Assembly (NCBI GenBank): GCA_002118135.1
Contig: BDIU01000139.1
Span: forward strand, 1 to 64,000
DNA: 64,000 nt
Source: Trebouxia sp. TZW2008
Taxonomy: Eukaryota > Chlorophyta > Trebouxiophyceae > Trebouxiales > Trebouxiaceae
Direction of reading: 5' to 3'
The notes below the pieces were generated by a model. That model did not search any database, was not told the DNA's origin, and saw nothing but the letters and a program-made list of their open reading frames with translations. Both the position numbers and the translations under genes were made by a program. Positions within the stretch are counted from its first letter, which is position 1, and every line of letters starts with the position of its first letter. This document shows, piece after piece, positions 1 through 11,740 of the stretch.

Positions 1-1060
1 CACAGACTTGCTTGAACATGCACATGTACTGGAGTGGTGCAAAACTTTCTGGGGGGACTGTACTTGACCACAAGCTTTGGAGCATGTGACGCATTATCTA
101 GCAATGAACACTGCAAGGGAGACTGGTGCTGCGATTTGTGAAAAACACTGATGTTGGTGCTTTTGACATACTGCAGCACGGTCTCCATTGCAGCGTTCAT
201 ATGTAGTCAATGCATACAACGTTCAAGGCTGACGATGCTAAATACTGCACGCTACCTATCCACAAGCTTTTGAGCATGTTACGCATTGTCCAGTAATGAA
301 CATTGCAAGGGAGACCATTGCTGCAGTAGGTGAAAACACTGATGTTGGTGTTTATGACATACTGCGGCATGGTCTCCATTGCAATGTTCAATTTTAGACG
401 ACGCACACCATGTCCAACCCTGGTGTTCCTGAATCATGCACACGGCTTGGTCATGAGCTATTGATCATATGCTGCACAACCTACTGTTGAGCATTGCAAT
501 GGACATCACCAAAAGATCAAGCTGAAGGCGCTGACAGTGCTGTCAGCATGATGCAGCAGTGATGTTCATTGCAAAGTTCACAAGTAGACAATGCACAGAC
601 TGTTCAAAACTGATGCTGCTGTGTTGAGCACTCAACTTGATCACAAGCTGTTGAGCATGTGCTCCGCTGGCTATTATTGGACACTGCGAGGGAGAGCACT
701 TTTGCAGTACATGAGAGTTGCTGATATTGGTGCTTTGAGAATCCTGCAGCATAATCTCCACTGCAATGTGCGTCCGTAGACTACGCACACTCTGTTCGAC
801 ATTGATGACATGAGCGATGCACGCTTGACCCCTAGGGTCTGTCATTGAGCAACTGGTGTTATACACTGTACAATACCAGCAAGCCTTTGTGGCAGTTTAT
901 GATAGAGAATAACCTTACTGACTCTCAGCAATGTTTGAGCATGTGCTGCACTGTCCCGAACTAAACGCTGTGATGGATATGACCGCTGCACTATGCCAAA
1001 ATCGCTGACATCAGCCCTTTTGGTGTGTTGCAGCGCCAATCTTTGCTGCAACGTCAATGT
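1..1060. repeat. decayed ~190-bp tandem repeat array
   Basis: A block containing 'cacaagctt(t/g)tgagcatgt' recurs near positions 70, 261, 448, 641 and 930. It is followed each time by similar text around 'ctgatgttggtg' and 'tccattgca'. Spacing is close to 190 bp. Copies are diverged, and the reading frames through them are not convincing. By analogy with the rest of the window this may be intronic sequence of the minus-strand gene to its right, but that is inference. Confidence 0.6.
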
Positions 1061-1090
1061 CATGACCACACGTCATTGCAGACTGATGAG

Positions 1091-1177
1091 CATGTAGCAT
1101 GTAGCATGTAGCATGTAGCATGTAGCATGTAGCATGTAGCATGTAGCATGTAGCATGTAGCATGTAGCATGTAGCAT
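1091..1177. repeat. 7-bp microsatellite (ATGTAGC)n
   Basis: About 12 uninterrupted copies of the heptamer catgtag. Seven is not a multiple of three, so a length change would shift any frame. It lies outside any exon I can support. Confidence 0.97.
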
Positions 1178-1532
1178 CATGCCAAAGAAGCGATTTGAAC
1201 CTGACATCTTTGGCTGTCGTTTTGAGCAGCCCTGCAGACGTGATGCAGAATTGCTGAAGCAAACAATGTGTTAGCATACCATTGACACTTGTTCAATGGC
1301 AGCGAGCATAATGTGCTATGTCTGGCAAGCAGACAGTGCAGCAATGATGGATGGTGGCATGGGGCGGGGAGGAGGGTGTACATTATCTGATCAATTGCCA
1401 GTCACAGACTGTTCATATTACAGTGCAGGATTGTTTTGCGTTTTCTTGAATGCTCAAACCCTCCAGAAAACAACATTTGATACATTTGTACGGACTTGTC
1501 ACAAAGCATGGAAGATGTAATGTGTCTCTCAC

Positions 1533-3520
1533 CTGACGAGCTGTGATCTGTGCTTCCAGGAAATTCAGCACAGCCGCCAGGGCACTCAATAGCACAGGCA
1601 GGGCTGTAGCCCTGGTCACATGACTGTGTCTTTCGCCTTGATGTACAACATGCTGCTGCAGCATTGTGTGCAGTGTCTGTACAGTGTCAGGTTGAAGCCA
1701 CCCCAGGGCTTCATTGACTAGGGCTGTTGCGGAGCCTGGACTCAGCATGGCCCTTGCTGGCTGCCTGCATCAATCCAGCACAAGCTCGTTGCACTTCTGT
1801 GCTGAGATTGATCTTTTACTGTGCAACAAGACAGACTCCAGTCACGTGACTTGTTCATCAGTTCCTTGTACATTGTGGTGCCGCAACATGGTGCGCAGTG
1901 TCTGTATGTCAGGTTGAAGCCACCCCAGGGCTTCATTGACTAGGGCTGTTGCGGAACCTGGACTCAACACGACTGTAGCTGGCTGCCTGCATCAATACAG
2001 CATGAGCTCACTTGCTTCTGTGCTAAGATTGATGGACTGCAGTGCAATAGGACAGACTCGAGTCACATGATTTGTTCCTCAGTTCCTTGTTATTGATGCC
2101 GCTGGGATAACTCAATGCGCAGTGTCTGTCCAGTGTTAGGTTGAAGCCTCCCCAGGGCTTTGCAGATCCTGGACTCAGCATGGCCCTTGCTGGCCGCCTG
2201 CATCAGAACAGCACAGATGCATTTGCATCTGATGCTATTACTGACCTGTTGCTATGCAAATCATAGAGTGCTTCACAAGCATCTCCCGCTTTGCAACAGA
2301 CAAACTCCAGGACATGGAGCTCAGCGCAGCTGTGGAACCAGGACAGACAAGCAAACTTGGCCTAAACTCAAGACTTGATCGAGTGTACTCGCATGCTGAC
2401 AGCATGCGTGCTTTCATACGACAGACATGGTCACCATACAGCACAACTAAGCAGGTTTTAACATTCTTAAAACTACAAAATAGCCCTGCAGAATGCGTGC
2501 TGTATCCAAAAGACCTCGATGCAAGATATGACAGCAGACAGCAAACAAGCTTTACCTGATGGCATGACGGACCAAGCTTCCTAGTAGCAGGTACGACTGG
2601 CAGCTAGCCTCCAGCTGCAGCTTCTGCAGCAGCTGTGCCTTGTTACTCATGACCTTGCTGCCATGCGATCCCTGCTGCCCCTTCTTCTGCTGCTGCGCCT
2701 GGTGAGTCATTGCCTGGCTGGCAGCTGACTCATCCCGATTGTCATGTTGTGACTCAGACACAGGAGGTGGGTTGGTCTGCAGACGCTGACTAAGGAGCTG
2801 ACTAAGGCTTGAAGAAGATGGGCGGATCAGAAGGCAGCAGATGGCTGAGTAGGCGTCGTCTAAGTGCATGAAGGCTTCATTACGGTCGGCACAGATGCGC
2901 CAGATGTGAAGGGCTTCAACCTGTTGCATGGACATCAAATGGTTGAAGCTGATGTTTCAGGTGTGAAGAAGATGATGCGCCAAATGTACAGGGCTTTAGC
3001 CTGTTATACGCACGTTACCTGCTTGAAATTGATGGATGCGACATGCCTGAAGGTGATGTGTCACATGTGAAGGGCTTTGACCTGTCACATGGACAGCACA
3101 TGCTTGAAATTGATCTATCACACAGACAAAACATGGGTGCAGGTGCCTTGTCAGGTGTGAAGGACTTCAGTCTGTCACATGGCCAACTTGCATCTGAAGT
3201 ATCACATGTCTGAAGTTGATGTGTTACATGTGAAGTGCTTCAAGTTGTCACAGCAAAGTGCTAGGGTCATGTAGCGCCTTGTGTTGCTGAAGCTGAAGTA
3301 TGGGTTTTGGTTTGGAGGCAGGGTCGGATAGTTCTCAAGACAGGAGGGGAAACAGCGGAGTAGGGGTGGAAAAGCCTTGCGCAGGTGATTGTGCAAAGCA
3401 AGCCAGCAAGCTGATGCAAGCACACTCACAGGACCAGTTACAAAGGAAGCTTTGCCTGGCGTGACAGCAGTTGCTGGCAAACATGAAGCTGGTTCTGCTA
3501 CAACAACTTCTGTTTGTAAG
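1533..3520 (-). CDS. probable downstream exons of RPAP1 (uncertain joins)
   Basis: Three minus-strand stretches look coding and follow the confident RPAP1 exons, but I could not fix their splice phases. (1) About 3500-3230, with PVSVLASACWLALHNHL. (2) About 2890-2590, rich in Ser, Gln and Leu, with AFMHLDDAYSAICCLL. (3) About 1745-1533, with ALPVLLSALAAVLNFLEAQ, ending at a good donor (cag|gtgaga). The helical, Leu/Ala-rich character suits the alpha-solenoid C-terminal half of RPAP1. No terminal exon or stop was identified, so the gene probably continues left of the window. They could instead belong to a separate small gene. Confidence 0.4.
1671..2200. repeat. three copies of a 219-bp exon-containing unit
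   Basis: The segment 'aggttgaagccaccccaggg' starts at about 1692, 1911 and (with small changes) 2130, a spacing of 219 bp. On the minus strand the left-most copy is continuous with the coding stretch that ends at the 1533 donor. The two copies at higher coordinates lie upstream in the gene's sense. This matches the acceptor-side pattern seen elsewhere in the window. Confidence 0.8.
2885..3250. repeat. short tandem copies upstream of a putative RPAP1 exon
   Basis: Segments resembling 'agggctt(c/t)aacctgt' plus 'catggac' and 'cttgaa(a/g)ttgatg' recur about five times at roughly 60-90 bp spacing. They lie immediately upstream (minus sense) of the putative exon at 2890-2590. Copies are diverged and of unequal length. 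Confidence 0.6.
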
Positions 3521-3672
3521 GACACTTGATGTGAGAACATTCTCAATGTAAGGACATCGCTATTGGTGACTAATCACTGCATTCAGACAGCATTGGCACC
3601 TCTGAGTATGGACAATTCAACATAGGGACAATTGTGTTGGGAACCAAAGCATTCATTACAATTCAAAGTCAT
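3501..3672. mobile_element. MITE copy, pogo/Tigger-like, decayed
   Basis: Shares the ordered blocks of the best-preserved copy at 54186-54365: 'tttgtaaggacacttgatgt', 'actgcattcagac', 'cctctgagta', 'gggaaccaaagcattcatta'. A TA precedes the left end. Terminal repeats are eroded. It lies in an intron of the RPAP1 gene. Confidence 0.6.
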
Positions 3673-3807
3673 CATACCTACTTTACTGGGTACATTCAAA
3701 ATCAATGCACCTAGTAAAGTAGGTACAATGACTTTATTGTCATTGTAAAGAGAGCCCAGTCTTGACACCAGTGATACAATACATTTGAACAGAAGTGCAA
3801 GTCCCAC

Positions 3808-6800
3808 CTGGAGACTCAGTCTGTGTATGTACGCATCCATGCTTGTGTTGCCCTCAGGTGCCAGGGCTAGAGCCCTTTGTGCATGCATCAAGAGCCCTAC
3901 ATGCATGACACAGAAACCCTGACGCCTCTGTGATATTGTTGGCAATTTGGATTTTGAAATAATATGCTCACATGGCTTGTTTTGGACTTTTGGCTGATCA
4001 TCATGTCCTTTCTTGTATGCAATGACCTCTGTCATGTTAACTCTGGCTTGATTCTGCAAGATGTGAATGATATCAAACTCCATTAGGGCCATGCTTGCTT
4101 TTGTGTGTGAGAGCGCAAAGCAAAACATCAGATGTTACCTGAAGACAAGACTGCCTGAAACAGCTGAGAAGAAGAAGCAGCCAGCAGCCGCACAGTAGCT
4201 AGCGCAGCCGCCAAGTAGCTGCTTTTGTCATCACTTGCTGCGTCAGCTGCAGGGCTCTGGAGAAGCCCCTGCAGGGCTTTGAGGATCCCAGGGCATTGCC
4301 AAATAGCCCTAGCAGCATCAGCACCAGCCCTGGCGTAGGCCTGGAGGATGGCTAACAGAGGGCTGGTAGCTGCTGCTGCAGCTGGTGACCTAAGCAGAAA
4401 GCTGATGCGCTCAAGAACCTGCAGCAGCAGCTGATGAACTAAGCAGAAAGCTGATGCACTCAAGAACCTGCAGCAGCAGCTGATGACCTAAGCAGGAAGC
4501 TGCTGTGCTCTAAAAGCTGCAATTTATGACACATGTAGAATAACACGCACAGACCATCAACTCACAGCAGACATAGCAATAGATGTTACAGGGCACATTG
4601 AGCTCTTGTTTCAAGGACGCTCAGAGGTTATACCTACCAGTCAGGCACCCTGACTGCAAAAAATCACTTCTGTGTGCAGAAAACTTGATGCAAGAGTGTT
4701 TTTCCTGGTAACCAGCGCAGTCATTACAAAGAAAAGTAACTGTGCTCATAATTAATAGGAATGCACAACATACATGTGGAGAGACAAAAGATACCTGCAT
4801 GTCCAACAGGCCTATCAGGGGGTCCAAAGTTCCTGTCTTGCCATCATCTGGGGGCTGTTCCTCAACCAGCCCTGGCCCAAGAGGGGCAGGTGCGGCCTTA
4901 TCTACAGGAGTATTAACCCAAGCTCCCACTGCATGGGGCCTTACTAAATACCTCCAGGGCACAGCTGGACAGCCTGGGCAGACACATACACGCACTGACA
5001 GACTTGACTAAGGCTGTTCCTCACCCAAGCCTGACCAAGGAGGGGCAGTTTCCGCCTTATCTCTAGGAATCATAACCCAAGCCCCCACTGCATGGGGTCT
5101 TACTAAGTACCTCCAGGGCACAGCTGGTCAGCCTGAGCACACACACACATGCGCAATGACAGACTTGACTAGGGCTGTTCCTCAACCGACCTGACCCAAG
5201 AGGGCACACTCAGCTTTACATACAGGAGTACCAAACCAAGCTCCCATTGCATGGGGCTTTACCAAGTACCTCAAGGGCACACAAGGGCAGCCTGCACAGA
5301 CACACACATTGACTGTCAGAGGTGGCAGGGGCTGTTCAATGAGGGCTGTTCACCAGCAGCTCTGTCATCAGGGCCTTTCTGTTGCACACACGAACAGAGA
5401 CATTAGTCTCCAGTGTTTGGGGCTTTGCCAAATCCTTCAGGGCACGGCTGAGCAGAAAAACAAAAGCGCAATAACAATAACAAAAGCAATAACAATTTCA
5501 GGCTTTCATCAGCGGAACATTTGCCTTTTCTTTGAGGCAAAGAGTGATCAGCTGCCTTTGATTGCCAGACACATTCACCTTTGCTTTTAAGCCAGGAAGT
5601 CCAATGAGTCACATCTGGTTCCCTACCTTGGACTGTAAATTCTATTGATTCGTTGTAAAGGAGCAAGAGACGAACACATCCTCACCGCATTTGGGGTTGC
5701 AGTCAGCAGCCGCCCACAGCTCTTCTTCTTCAGGGCCTGGACCCACCAGAACAGCCAGAGCTTCTGCTGCTGCTGTCATCACCGGCAGATGTGAGTCATC
5801 CATCAGTAGTCTCAATACTGTGGTGACCTGGATGTCTTGCACTGCGTACTCCCATACCTCTAGCCATGTCACATGTGCCTGCACAACATGACTGCATCAG
5901 CATGGGCTGCACTACCTGTGAGTCAGCCAGTAATACTTTTAGCGCTATGATGACCTGGATGTCTTGCACTGCATACTCCCATACCTCCAGCTATGTCGCA
6001 TGTGCCTGCATGGCATGCGTTTGCAGTCAAGTCAATGGAAGGCAAACAGCACTCTCAGTACTATACTGTTTTGGATGTTGTGCACTGCAGTTCCTCTCAG
6101 ATAGCCATGTTACAAAGGTGAGTACAGTGTTCACCTCCGATGCCAACATCTCCTGCTCCGTACATGGCAAGTTCACTTGCTGTGTCACAAGAGCTCCTGC
6201 TGCGTTGTGATGCCATGTTGGTCACTCAAGTTTGAGTTAAGCATTCACCTCTGGTGCTGCTGTCTCCTGCACAGTAAACGGCAAGTCCACTTGCCGGCGG
6301 ACCAGAGCTCCTGCTGCGTCATGGTGACTGGGCTGTGGCCGAGCGGCAGTTAGAACAGCACTGATGATGCGCAACGCCAGCACTCTTTGCTTAGGCAGGC
6401 TACTCCGGGTCATGATGCAGGCCTCTTGCAGGGTGTAGCCCTCAGGGGAAGTGCCCTCAGACTGCCTGAACATTGCAGAGAGTGTAGTCTCAGCATGCAC
6501 AATATCAATGCATAAGAGTTTGAAACTCTGGAACTTGCACAGCACTCTTTGCTTGGGCAGGCTGTCATGACGCAGGCCTCTTGCAGGGTGTAGCCCTCTG
6601 GTGAAGTGCCCTCAGACTGCCTGAACAGGGCAGAAGGTAAGAGCCACCCCACAGCATGCAAAGCACAAAGGTTTGAAACCTGAGGTTTGAACAAAGCTGA
6701 ACACGTGTAAAGTTCCAGTGCTCCCCTTGCAGGGTGTAGCCCTCCGCGAAAGTGTGCGCCGCCTGCCTGAACATAGCTGAAAGAGATGTCTCAGCATGCA

Positions 6801-8920
6801 CAGCATGCACAACATGAGAGCTTGAGACTGTGGGTCAACACCTTAGCAAGTCTCTCTGCAGAACCTGCTGATCAGAGCCAGGACCATTGCTTTGTGCAGT
6901 GGCTTCCTTGAGGCCTACGACTCGCCCTTCTAGTGAGAACCTCAGTCTGCTAGGGATGGAACTGACGCCAGCACCAACCAGATGAGGATCATTGCTGTTC
7001 GCTCCTGTGTCACGCTCGGCTGTTGAAGATTGAAGCCGCTGCACAGAGGTACTGTCCTGCTGTCTGGGGCCTGTTTTCCCTGCTGTGCCTGCTGAGACTG
7101 CTGAGCCTCCTTGGATGCTGTGATTGGCAGTGACAGGCTGAAAAGAAGCTGCAGCTTGAAGCTGACCAGAAGCAGCAGGTCTGTTTGACTTGGCAGCAGC
7201 ACGCTTTGCTAAGAAGGCTTGAGCTGAAGGAGAAAGCCTAGACAGCAGCTCCTGCTTTGCTTCCTCTACCTGTGTTGCAAACAGTGAATCTCCACACTTT
7301 CCATTTCAGTAATTGATTCTCTTCAATACTTTCATTTTAGGTAATTTGCATTGGCGCTGACATATTGTGCATTTCATCAACTGCACTGCATCTCCGTGAT
7401 CCATGCTCTCAAATACTCTCAAAAATGTTTTGCATAATACGTGTTGGATATTGAATATTATGTACGGTGATTCATTGATCACAAATGAATTGCTTGGACA
7501 GAGTTGTGCGCAGAAAGGACTTGTACGCATACAGTAAGAATTTGTACACGCAGACTGGCAACTTTGACATACCATGAACAGTACCCAAGCATTGTAGGCA
7601 ATACACTTGCAAGTGTAAAACAGATGGCAGCATACATATCTGCCGAGGCAGTTGTCTGAGAGCATCCCACAGCTGAACATGCGAAGAGATGCAGATGTGC
7701 TTGAACATGAGCCATATCAGTCAGCCCCAGTGATCTGGCCTGTCAAACACTCCTGTTAGTCACTTGTAGAGTCAGCCTTTTTAGTCAGTGCTATGACTCA
7801 CCTCAGCAGGGCTCATGCTGTCCACAAGCTGCCTGTTTTCTTCGTCAATGCGCTGCTTGTCAGCAGGACCCACATCCATACCCATAGTAGGGATGTTTAC
7901 AGATGCAGCCGGGACTGAGTCTTGAGAAGGCTGCTCTGAAACTATGGCAACAGCATTGCCGTTTTGGGTATTGTTGGCTTGCACTGCAGCAGGTGCAGCA
8001 GAAGCTGCAGCTGTTCTTTTGGAATATGTTATGGTTGACGCTGCTGAGGCAGCTGTCTTCGTCTCTGTTGTTTCTGCTGCATCCCTGAGTGATGCTGGTG
8101 GCTGCTTGCGGCTGAGCGCAAACTGCAGCGGCACAGCATTGTCAGCCTTGTTTACAGGCCTTGCAGAACGTTTGGAAAGACTGCTAAATGGAGGCTGTGC
8201 TACACATGATGGCACCATGTGCAATGTGTGCCGGCTGTTTGCTTCCATGTGCTTGTGCTGATGTCATGCGTGATGCTGCAGCATCTGCAAATAGACTGCT
8301 CCGCCAATCCTAAGTTTGGCTGGCAGCTGTTGCTCTCACAAAAGGTCACATAGTCGACAGCTGCATTGTTTGACTCATGCCAAGATCATGCAGACAAGGA
8401 TATTGGCAGTTTTGGCTGCAAGGCTGCAATGACAGTTCTGTAGTAAACATGGTCAAGCCGCATGTACAAGGCAGAGCTATATGCCTCCAAGGCTATTGCC
8501 CATTCTTACCAGCAGTCTGGTATGCACATATGTATGATACCTTGGAAAGCTTTCTGTGAATTGCCTTGGGAAATGCTGTGCCTCCTTTTGGTGGGCTTGG
8601 GGCAGTCACTTGCTCGCTGACAGGCTTTTCTTGCACATCGCTGACAATGCCAAGAATGCCTGGTAAGAGTCCTGCAGAGAATGTTTCAAGGAGTGAGGCA
8701 GATGCACCGCACCCGTATGTTTATGGTCACCGCACTTTGAGGCATGAATGGCACCTTCTGCGGGCTCAGGAGCAGATGTGGGTGCCTGAGTAGGTGGAGC
8801 ATTTGGCTGCTCTGAAGGCTTGCTTGGCGCTCTGGGTGCGCTTGGGCGGATCCGAGTGGCTTTGGCAGCTGGCCGCTGCTGACCAGACAGAAACTCGCTC
8901 TGCAGCGCATTGACCGTTTT
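3808..8920 (-). CDS. RPAP1: RPAP1/MINIYO, RNA polymerase II-associated protein 1 (partial)
   Basis: RPAP1 (plant MINIYO/IYO) helps assemble and import RNA polymerase II and promotes elongation. Nine exons join in phase on the minus strand: 8920-8755, 8659-8541, 8257-7802, 7269-6842, 6465-6249, 5878-5686, 4973-4795, 4418-4139, 3896-3808. The first holds the family's N-terminal ALQSEFLSG motif. The RPAP1_N signature (ENRQLVDSMSPAEVEEAKQE, then LLSRLSPSAQAFL) spans the join of exons 3 and 4. Next come LRFSLEG and the RPAP1_C signature GYTLQEACIMTRSSLPKQRV, in which an Arg codon is split across the intron. The remainder is Leu/Ala-rich helical sequence. The initiating exon, upstream of 8920, was not found and the C-terminus is uncertain. 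Several exons are preceded by tandem copies of their own 5' ends. Identification rests on two family signatures in the right order. Confidence 0.88.
4419..4515. repeat. 53-bp tandem copies of an RPAP1 exon acceptor
   Basis: The junction at 4418 (ctgctgcag|gttcttgagc on the minus strand) and its flanks recur about twice more upstream at ~53-bp spacing, up to 4515. The unit reads 'ctcaagaacctgcagcagcagctgatga' on the plus strand. These are acceptor-side copies upstream of the intact exon. Confidence 0.85.
4630..4743. mobile_element. MITE copy, truncated
   Basis: The right half matches the 3' half of the 54186-54365 element: 'tttttcctggtaaccagcgcagtcattacaaag' against 'gtttttcatggtacccaatgcagtcattat'. 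It ends in a degraded aagtaactg terminus. The left half is barely recognisable. It lies in an RPAP1 intron. Confidence 0.5.
4974..5450. repeat. ~150-bp tandem copies of RPAP1 exon 4973-4795
   Basis: The block with 'aagctcccactgcatggggc' and 'acctccagggcacagctgg' occurs in the intact exon, then again near 5040-5140 and 5180-5300. A remnant lies near 5420-5450. All extra copies are upstream in gene sense and include the acceptor and the 5' part of the exon. Copies carry substitutions and small indels and are not obviously functional. Confidence 0.9.
5456..5510. repeat. AAYAAC-rich simple sequence
   Basis: A-rich stretch with 'aataacaataac' and 'aaaagcaataac' in an RPAP1 intron. No coding or structural meaning is apparent. 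Confidence 0.7.
5935..6135. repeat. tandem copies of RPAP1 exon 5878-5686 acceptor side
   Basis: The block 'gacctggatgtcttgcactgc(g/a)tactcccatacctc' of the exon recurs at about 5950-6010. A weaker copy lies at 6062-6130 ('ttttggatgttgtgcactgcag'). Both are upstream in gene sense and both include the acceptor flank. Confidence 0.85.
6540..6790. repeat. two extra copies of the RPAP1_C exon 5' end
   Basis: Besides the intact exon at 6465-6249, the acceptor plus the codons for EGYTLQE recur near 6650-6590 and 6790-6725. The nearer copy still reads SEGTSPEGYTLQEA and keeps its ttcag acceptor. The farther one reads TFAEGYTLQG. Neither continues into a complete exon. Confidence 0.9.
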
Positions 8921-9985
8921 CTGATGCAGAACTTAGGAGACAACCGTAGCCGTTGATTGGACGCGTGCCACGCGGATGTCACGGGGAGTGCAGTGATGTT
9001 GTTGATCGCTGTTCATGACGCTGTTCACAACTTGGGTCGAGGCGCAAAGGAAAACAATCGTGCTAGCGTGCAGTACACATTTGCCAATGTCGTTATACCT
9101 GCAAGCGCAAGAGCTCAGCTTGATCCTCGTCAGCGGTGTGAGTGTTACGACTTTTTCGCATCTCTGCGGATCGTCAAAACTGCGATGCCGAGTTGCAAAA
9201 CTTCTTTCTCTCAATACTGCGAAGGCTGTGCAACATAGTGATTCTGGACAGGCTTCTTGCCATGCAGCACGACGTTGCCGCTGATGCGTTCACGAGCAGT
9301 ATTCAGGGCGATGTCGCCAGCAGGGCAGAAGAGGGCGCCTGTGAGGTTTACTAAGGCACAGACAATCATACAGCAGCAGTGCAGCAAGCACGACAGACTG
9401 TTGCATAGCGCATGCAACAGAATGGAAAAAAATTGCGCATATTGTCTGCCGCTTTGCATGCATACAAATCAGGCGAGCAAAAGTGCATGTCTATAAGCCA
9501 ATGCAGAGTCTACTGTAACACATGAAAACTTTACGAGCTGGAATGAGCTTTCAAATTCAAAGGCAAGGCTTGAAAATTTGGTTTGCTCTTGCAGACCACC
9601 CGTCCAGCAAAGGATTGACGTCTTTGTTTTGGTCAAGCAAGTGAAGCACTCACTGCAGACTTGTCTGACTGCACACATGTCTTCATGGCCACTTGTGCCA
9701 AAGTGCTGATGCACCTGCATTGCCAAGCAAAGAAGTGAAGGTGACTTCTTTTTATATTGAATCATCTGACGCATGATCAAACGGCTGTCTTACAGAGAGC
9801 TATCACGGGATCTGGTGGCGATGTATCGTATTGAAAGGGTACAACAAATTTTAAGCCAGAAAACAAATCGTCACCAGGCTGGTGTGCTGGGTAGGCTGCG
9901 TTCTAGATGTCAGCAAAGCACTTTTTGACATGTTTACCGATCCAGTCCTGGCCACACATCGCAGCAGCAGCCGCAGCATGCATTT
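8921..9985. other. no supported gene; putative RPAP1 5' region
   Basis: The initiating exon of RPAP1 should lie here. The best short minus-strand ATG (about 9017) reads into a stop and has no usable donor, so I leave the start open. The segment around 8935-9240 has more CpG than its surroundings, as a promoter or first exon might. Nothing else is convincing. Confidence 0.4.
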
Positions 9986-10019
9986 CATGTGATTGAAAGC
10001 TTTGATGCATCACACATCA

Positions 10020-11576
10020 CAAGGGTTTCTGTGCTTCAGCTGCATGACCCATACCTCGCTACTGATAGCCAGCAAGAGTTTCAGGCTCGCATCCCCCTGC
10101 TCCCCCTTCTGCGCCTGCTTTTGAGTCTTCTGCCTCTTCTTCTTCTGCAGCCGCCGTTACTTCTGCTGCCTCTTCCTCTGCAGCCTGTTCTTCTTCTATA
10201 CTTTCTCCTACCACGTCTTCTTCTGTCTGTTCCTCATCTTCTGCCGCTCACTGATGTCCTTAGTCTTGCTTGCCTTCACATGAAGCAAACAGCAATTCAT
10301 GGGGCTGTGGCCGAATATGATACCAGGGTCTTCTTTTGACAGTCTCAGCACACAGACATTGCACACCAGATTGTGTGTGAAGTGCCTGGGCAGTGACGCC
10401 AGAGGGGACAACTGACAACAGCAAAGATCAATATGTGAGGTACAAATGTTTGACAATCCATGTGGGCATATGGACAAGCTTTGAGCCTTGCATTTCAGTT
10501 TCTGACCAAATGCAAGACAGGAGGCTTGCCAATGCAGCACAGTAATCACTCATGCCCAACTGCTATATCTGAGCATGCACGTGTTGCACTGTATGAAGGT
10601 GTGACGCTGAGCTTTTTAGTGCAAGGCCAAAAGGACACTCCTTGCATGACTGGGTACCTCTTGTCCGGCAACAGGCACTCTTGGAAGGTGCTGTCTGACC
10701 TCGCTGCATGTCCTCAATGGCTGCCATGATTTGTGTCAGGGATTTGGGCTCTTCGCCTATTGCGGGCAAACTTAGCTGTTCTACAAAGCCTGCAACACAT
10801 GCTGTGAAAAAACAGCTTGAATGATGGTCAATATCTGTATGCCATGCCGGAGCACTTCAGCATACAAGGCTTTCAGGCTGTCAAGTGACAAGCAAGGTTG
10901 ACAACACACTTGGACCTGCAACATGCCTATGATCACTTCTATATCATCATCACCTGAAGTGTTCAGCTTCTCACACTCACATTGACATGACACACTGATC
11001 ACACTGCTTGACAGCACCAAACCCATCAAAGTTCATTGACAAAGCATGTGCATGACATATGAGCTGCCAACATGCGTGTTTGACATATGACCATGTACGT
11101 AAGTGTTAACCTGGACCCTAGCAAGGACCTGTCTAAAGCGGATGCATGGCAGCAGGGCAATTTTGCATTATTCACGCCAGGACAATCAACAACCTGATTG
11201 TTGCCAAAGACACCTACCTGAAGGCTGAAGCCAGGAACTCTGGTAAGTCACATCTACCTCCCTTCCTGCCCCAGACTGCAGCTGTCGCATCAACGACCGA
11301 CGCTTGCCTTGATCAACCAATAGTGTATCGGTTGATCAACAGCTAACTGCAGTATGCATCCAGGCTCCCTCCAGCCGCTGCCTCAAGTCTTGGCTTTAAG
11401 TATTTGGCCAGCTGCTCAGGGTCGCCAGAAGCCAATTTGAAACTGACAAACAGAGGAATGCCTGCTTGCGACAGCAGCTGCTCACAAAAGATAGCTCGAC
11501 CTGTGAACCTGCAAGCAGCAGAAGATGCACTTAGATACAGAAGCGTGTAGGCATTGTGTGCAATCTGCTCAAGCAA
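10020..11576 (-). CDS. unidentified minus-strand gene or gene fragments, acidic tail
   Basis: Several stretches look coding but are not recognised. At 11576-11343 an ORF contains LYLSASSAACRFTGRAIF and KYLKPRLEAAAGG, then a stop. A segment near 10920-10790 reads CLSLDSLKALYAEVLRHG. Near 10755-10695 it reads PKSLTQIMAAIEDMQR. At about 10412-10260 there is LPRHFTHNLVCNVCVLRL, with a good acceptor (ttgtcag). At about 10245-10075 the frame is very acidic (runs of Glu and Ala). Joins between them were not resolved. The 11576-11343 piece could be a last exon of the OPR gene upstream of it. Confidence 0.35.
10084..10255. repeat. 170-bp polypyrimidine (plus) / polypurine (minus) tract
   Basis: The plus strand is dominated by C and T (cttcttctgc-type runs) across about 170 bp. 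On the minus strand it can encode a Glu/Ala-rich acidic segment such as EEEQAAEEEAAEVTAAAEEE. It could be a genuine acidic tail or an intronic low-complexity tract. Confidence 0.75.
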
Positions 11577-11740
11577 TATTGGACTGGCTTGCTGAACAGC
11601 TTTCTGAGCTCAGCTGGACTTCTTTTTGTTTGATTGTCTGTGAAACAAGGCTACAGCTATCAGCATAAAGCTGGGACAGTCTGAAAACAGCTATGTTGGG
11701 CTCTCCTGCTGATGCTGAGGGTGGGACGAGGGATGATCAA

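Noticed and set aside
1091..1177. Regular array that might suggest CRISPR or a telomere-like repeat
   Set aside because: A 7-bp unit without spacers, and the sequence catgtag is not a telomere repeat; a simple microsatellite.
9989..10339. Leu/Pro-rich plus-strand ORF of 116 codons
   Set aside because: It is the complement of a purine-rich tract; the Leu runs are a by-product of ctt/ctg repeats, not a membrane protein.
11309..11339. Inverted repeat ttgatcaacc / ggttgatcaa with an 11-nt loop
   Set aside because: Ten-base perfect arms are short for a window this size and have no gene context such as a terminator or operator; reported only for the record.
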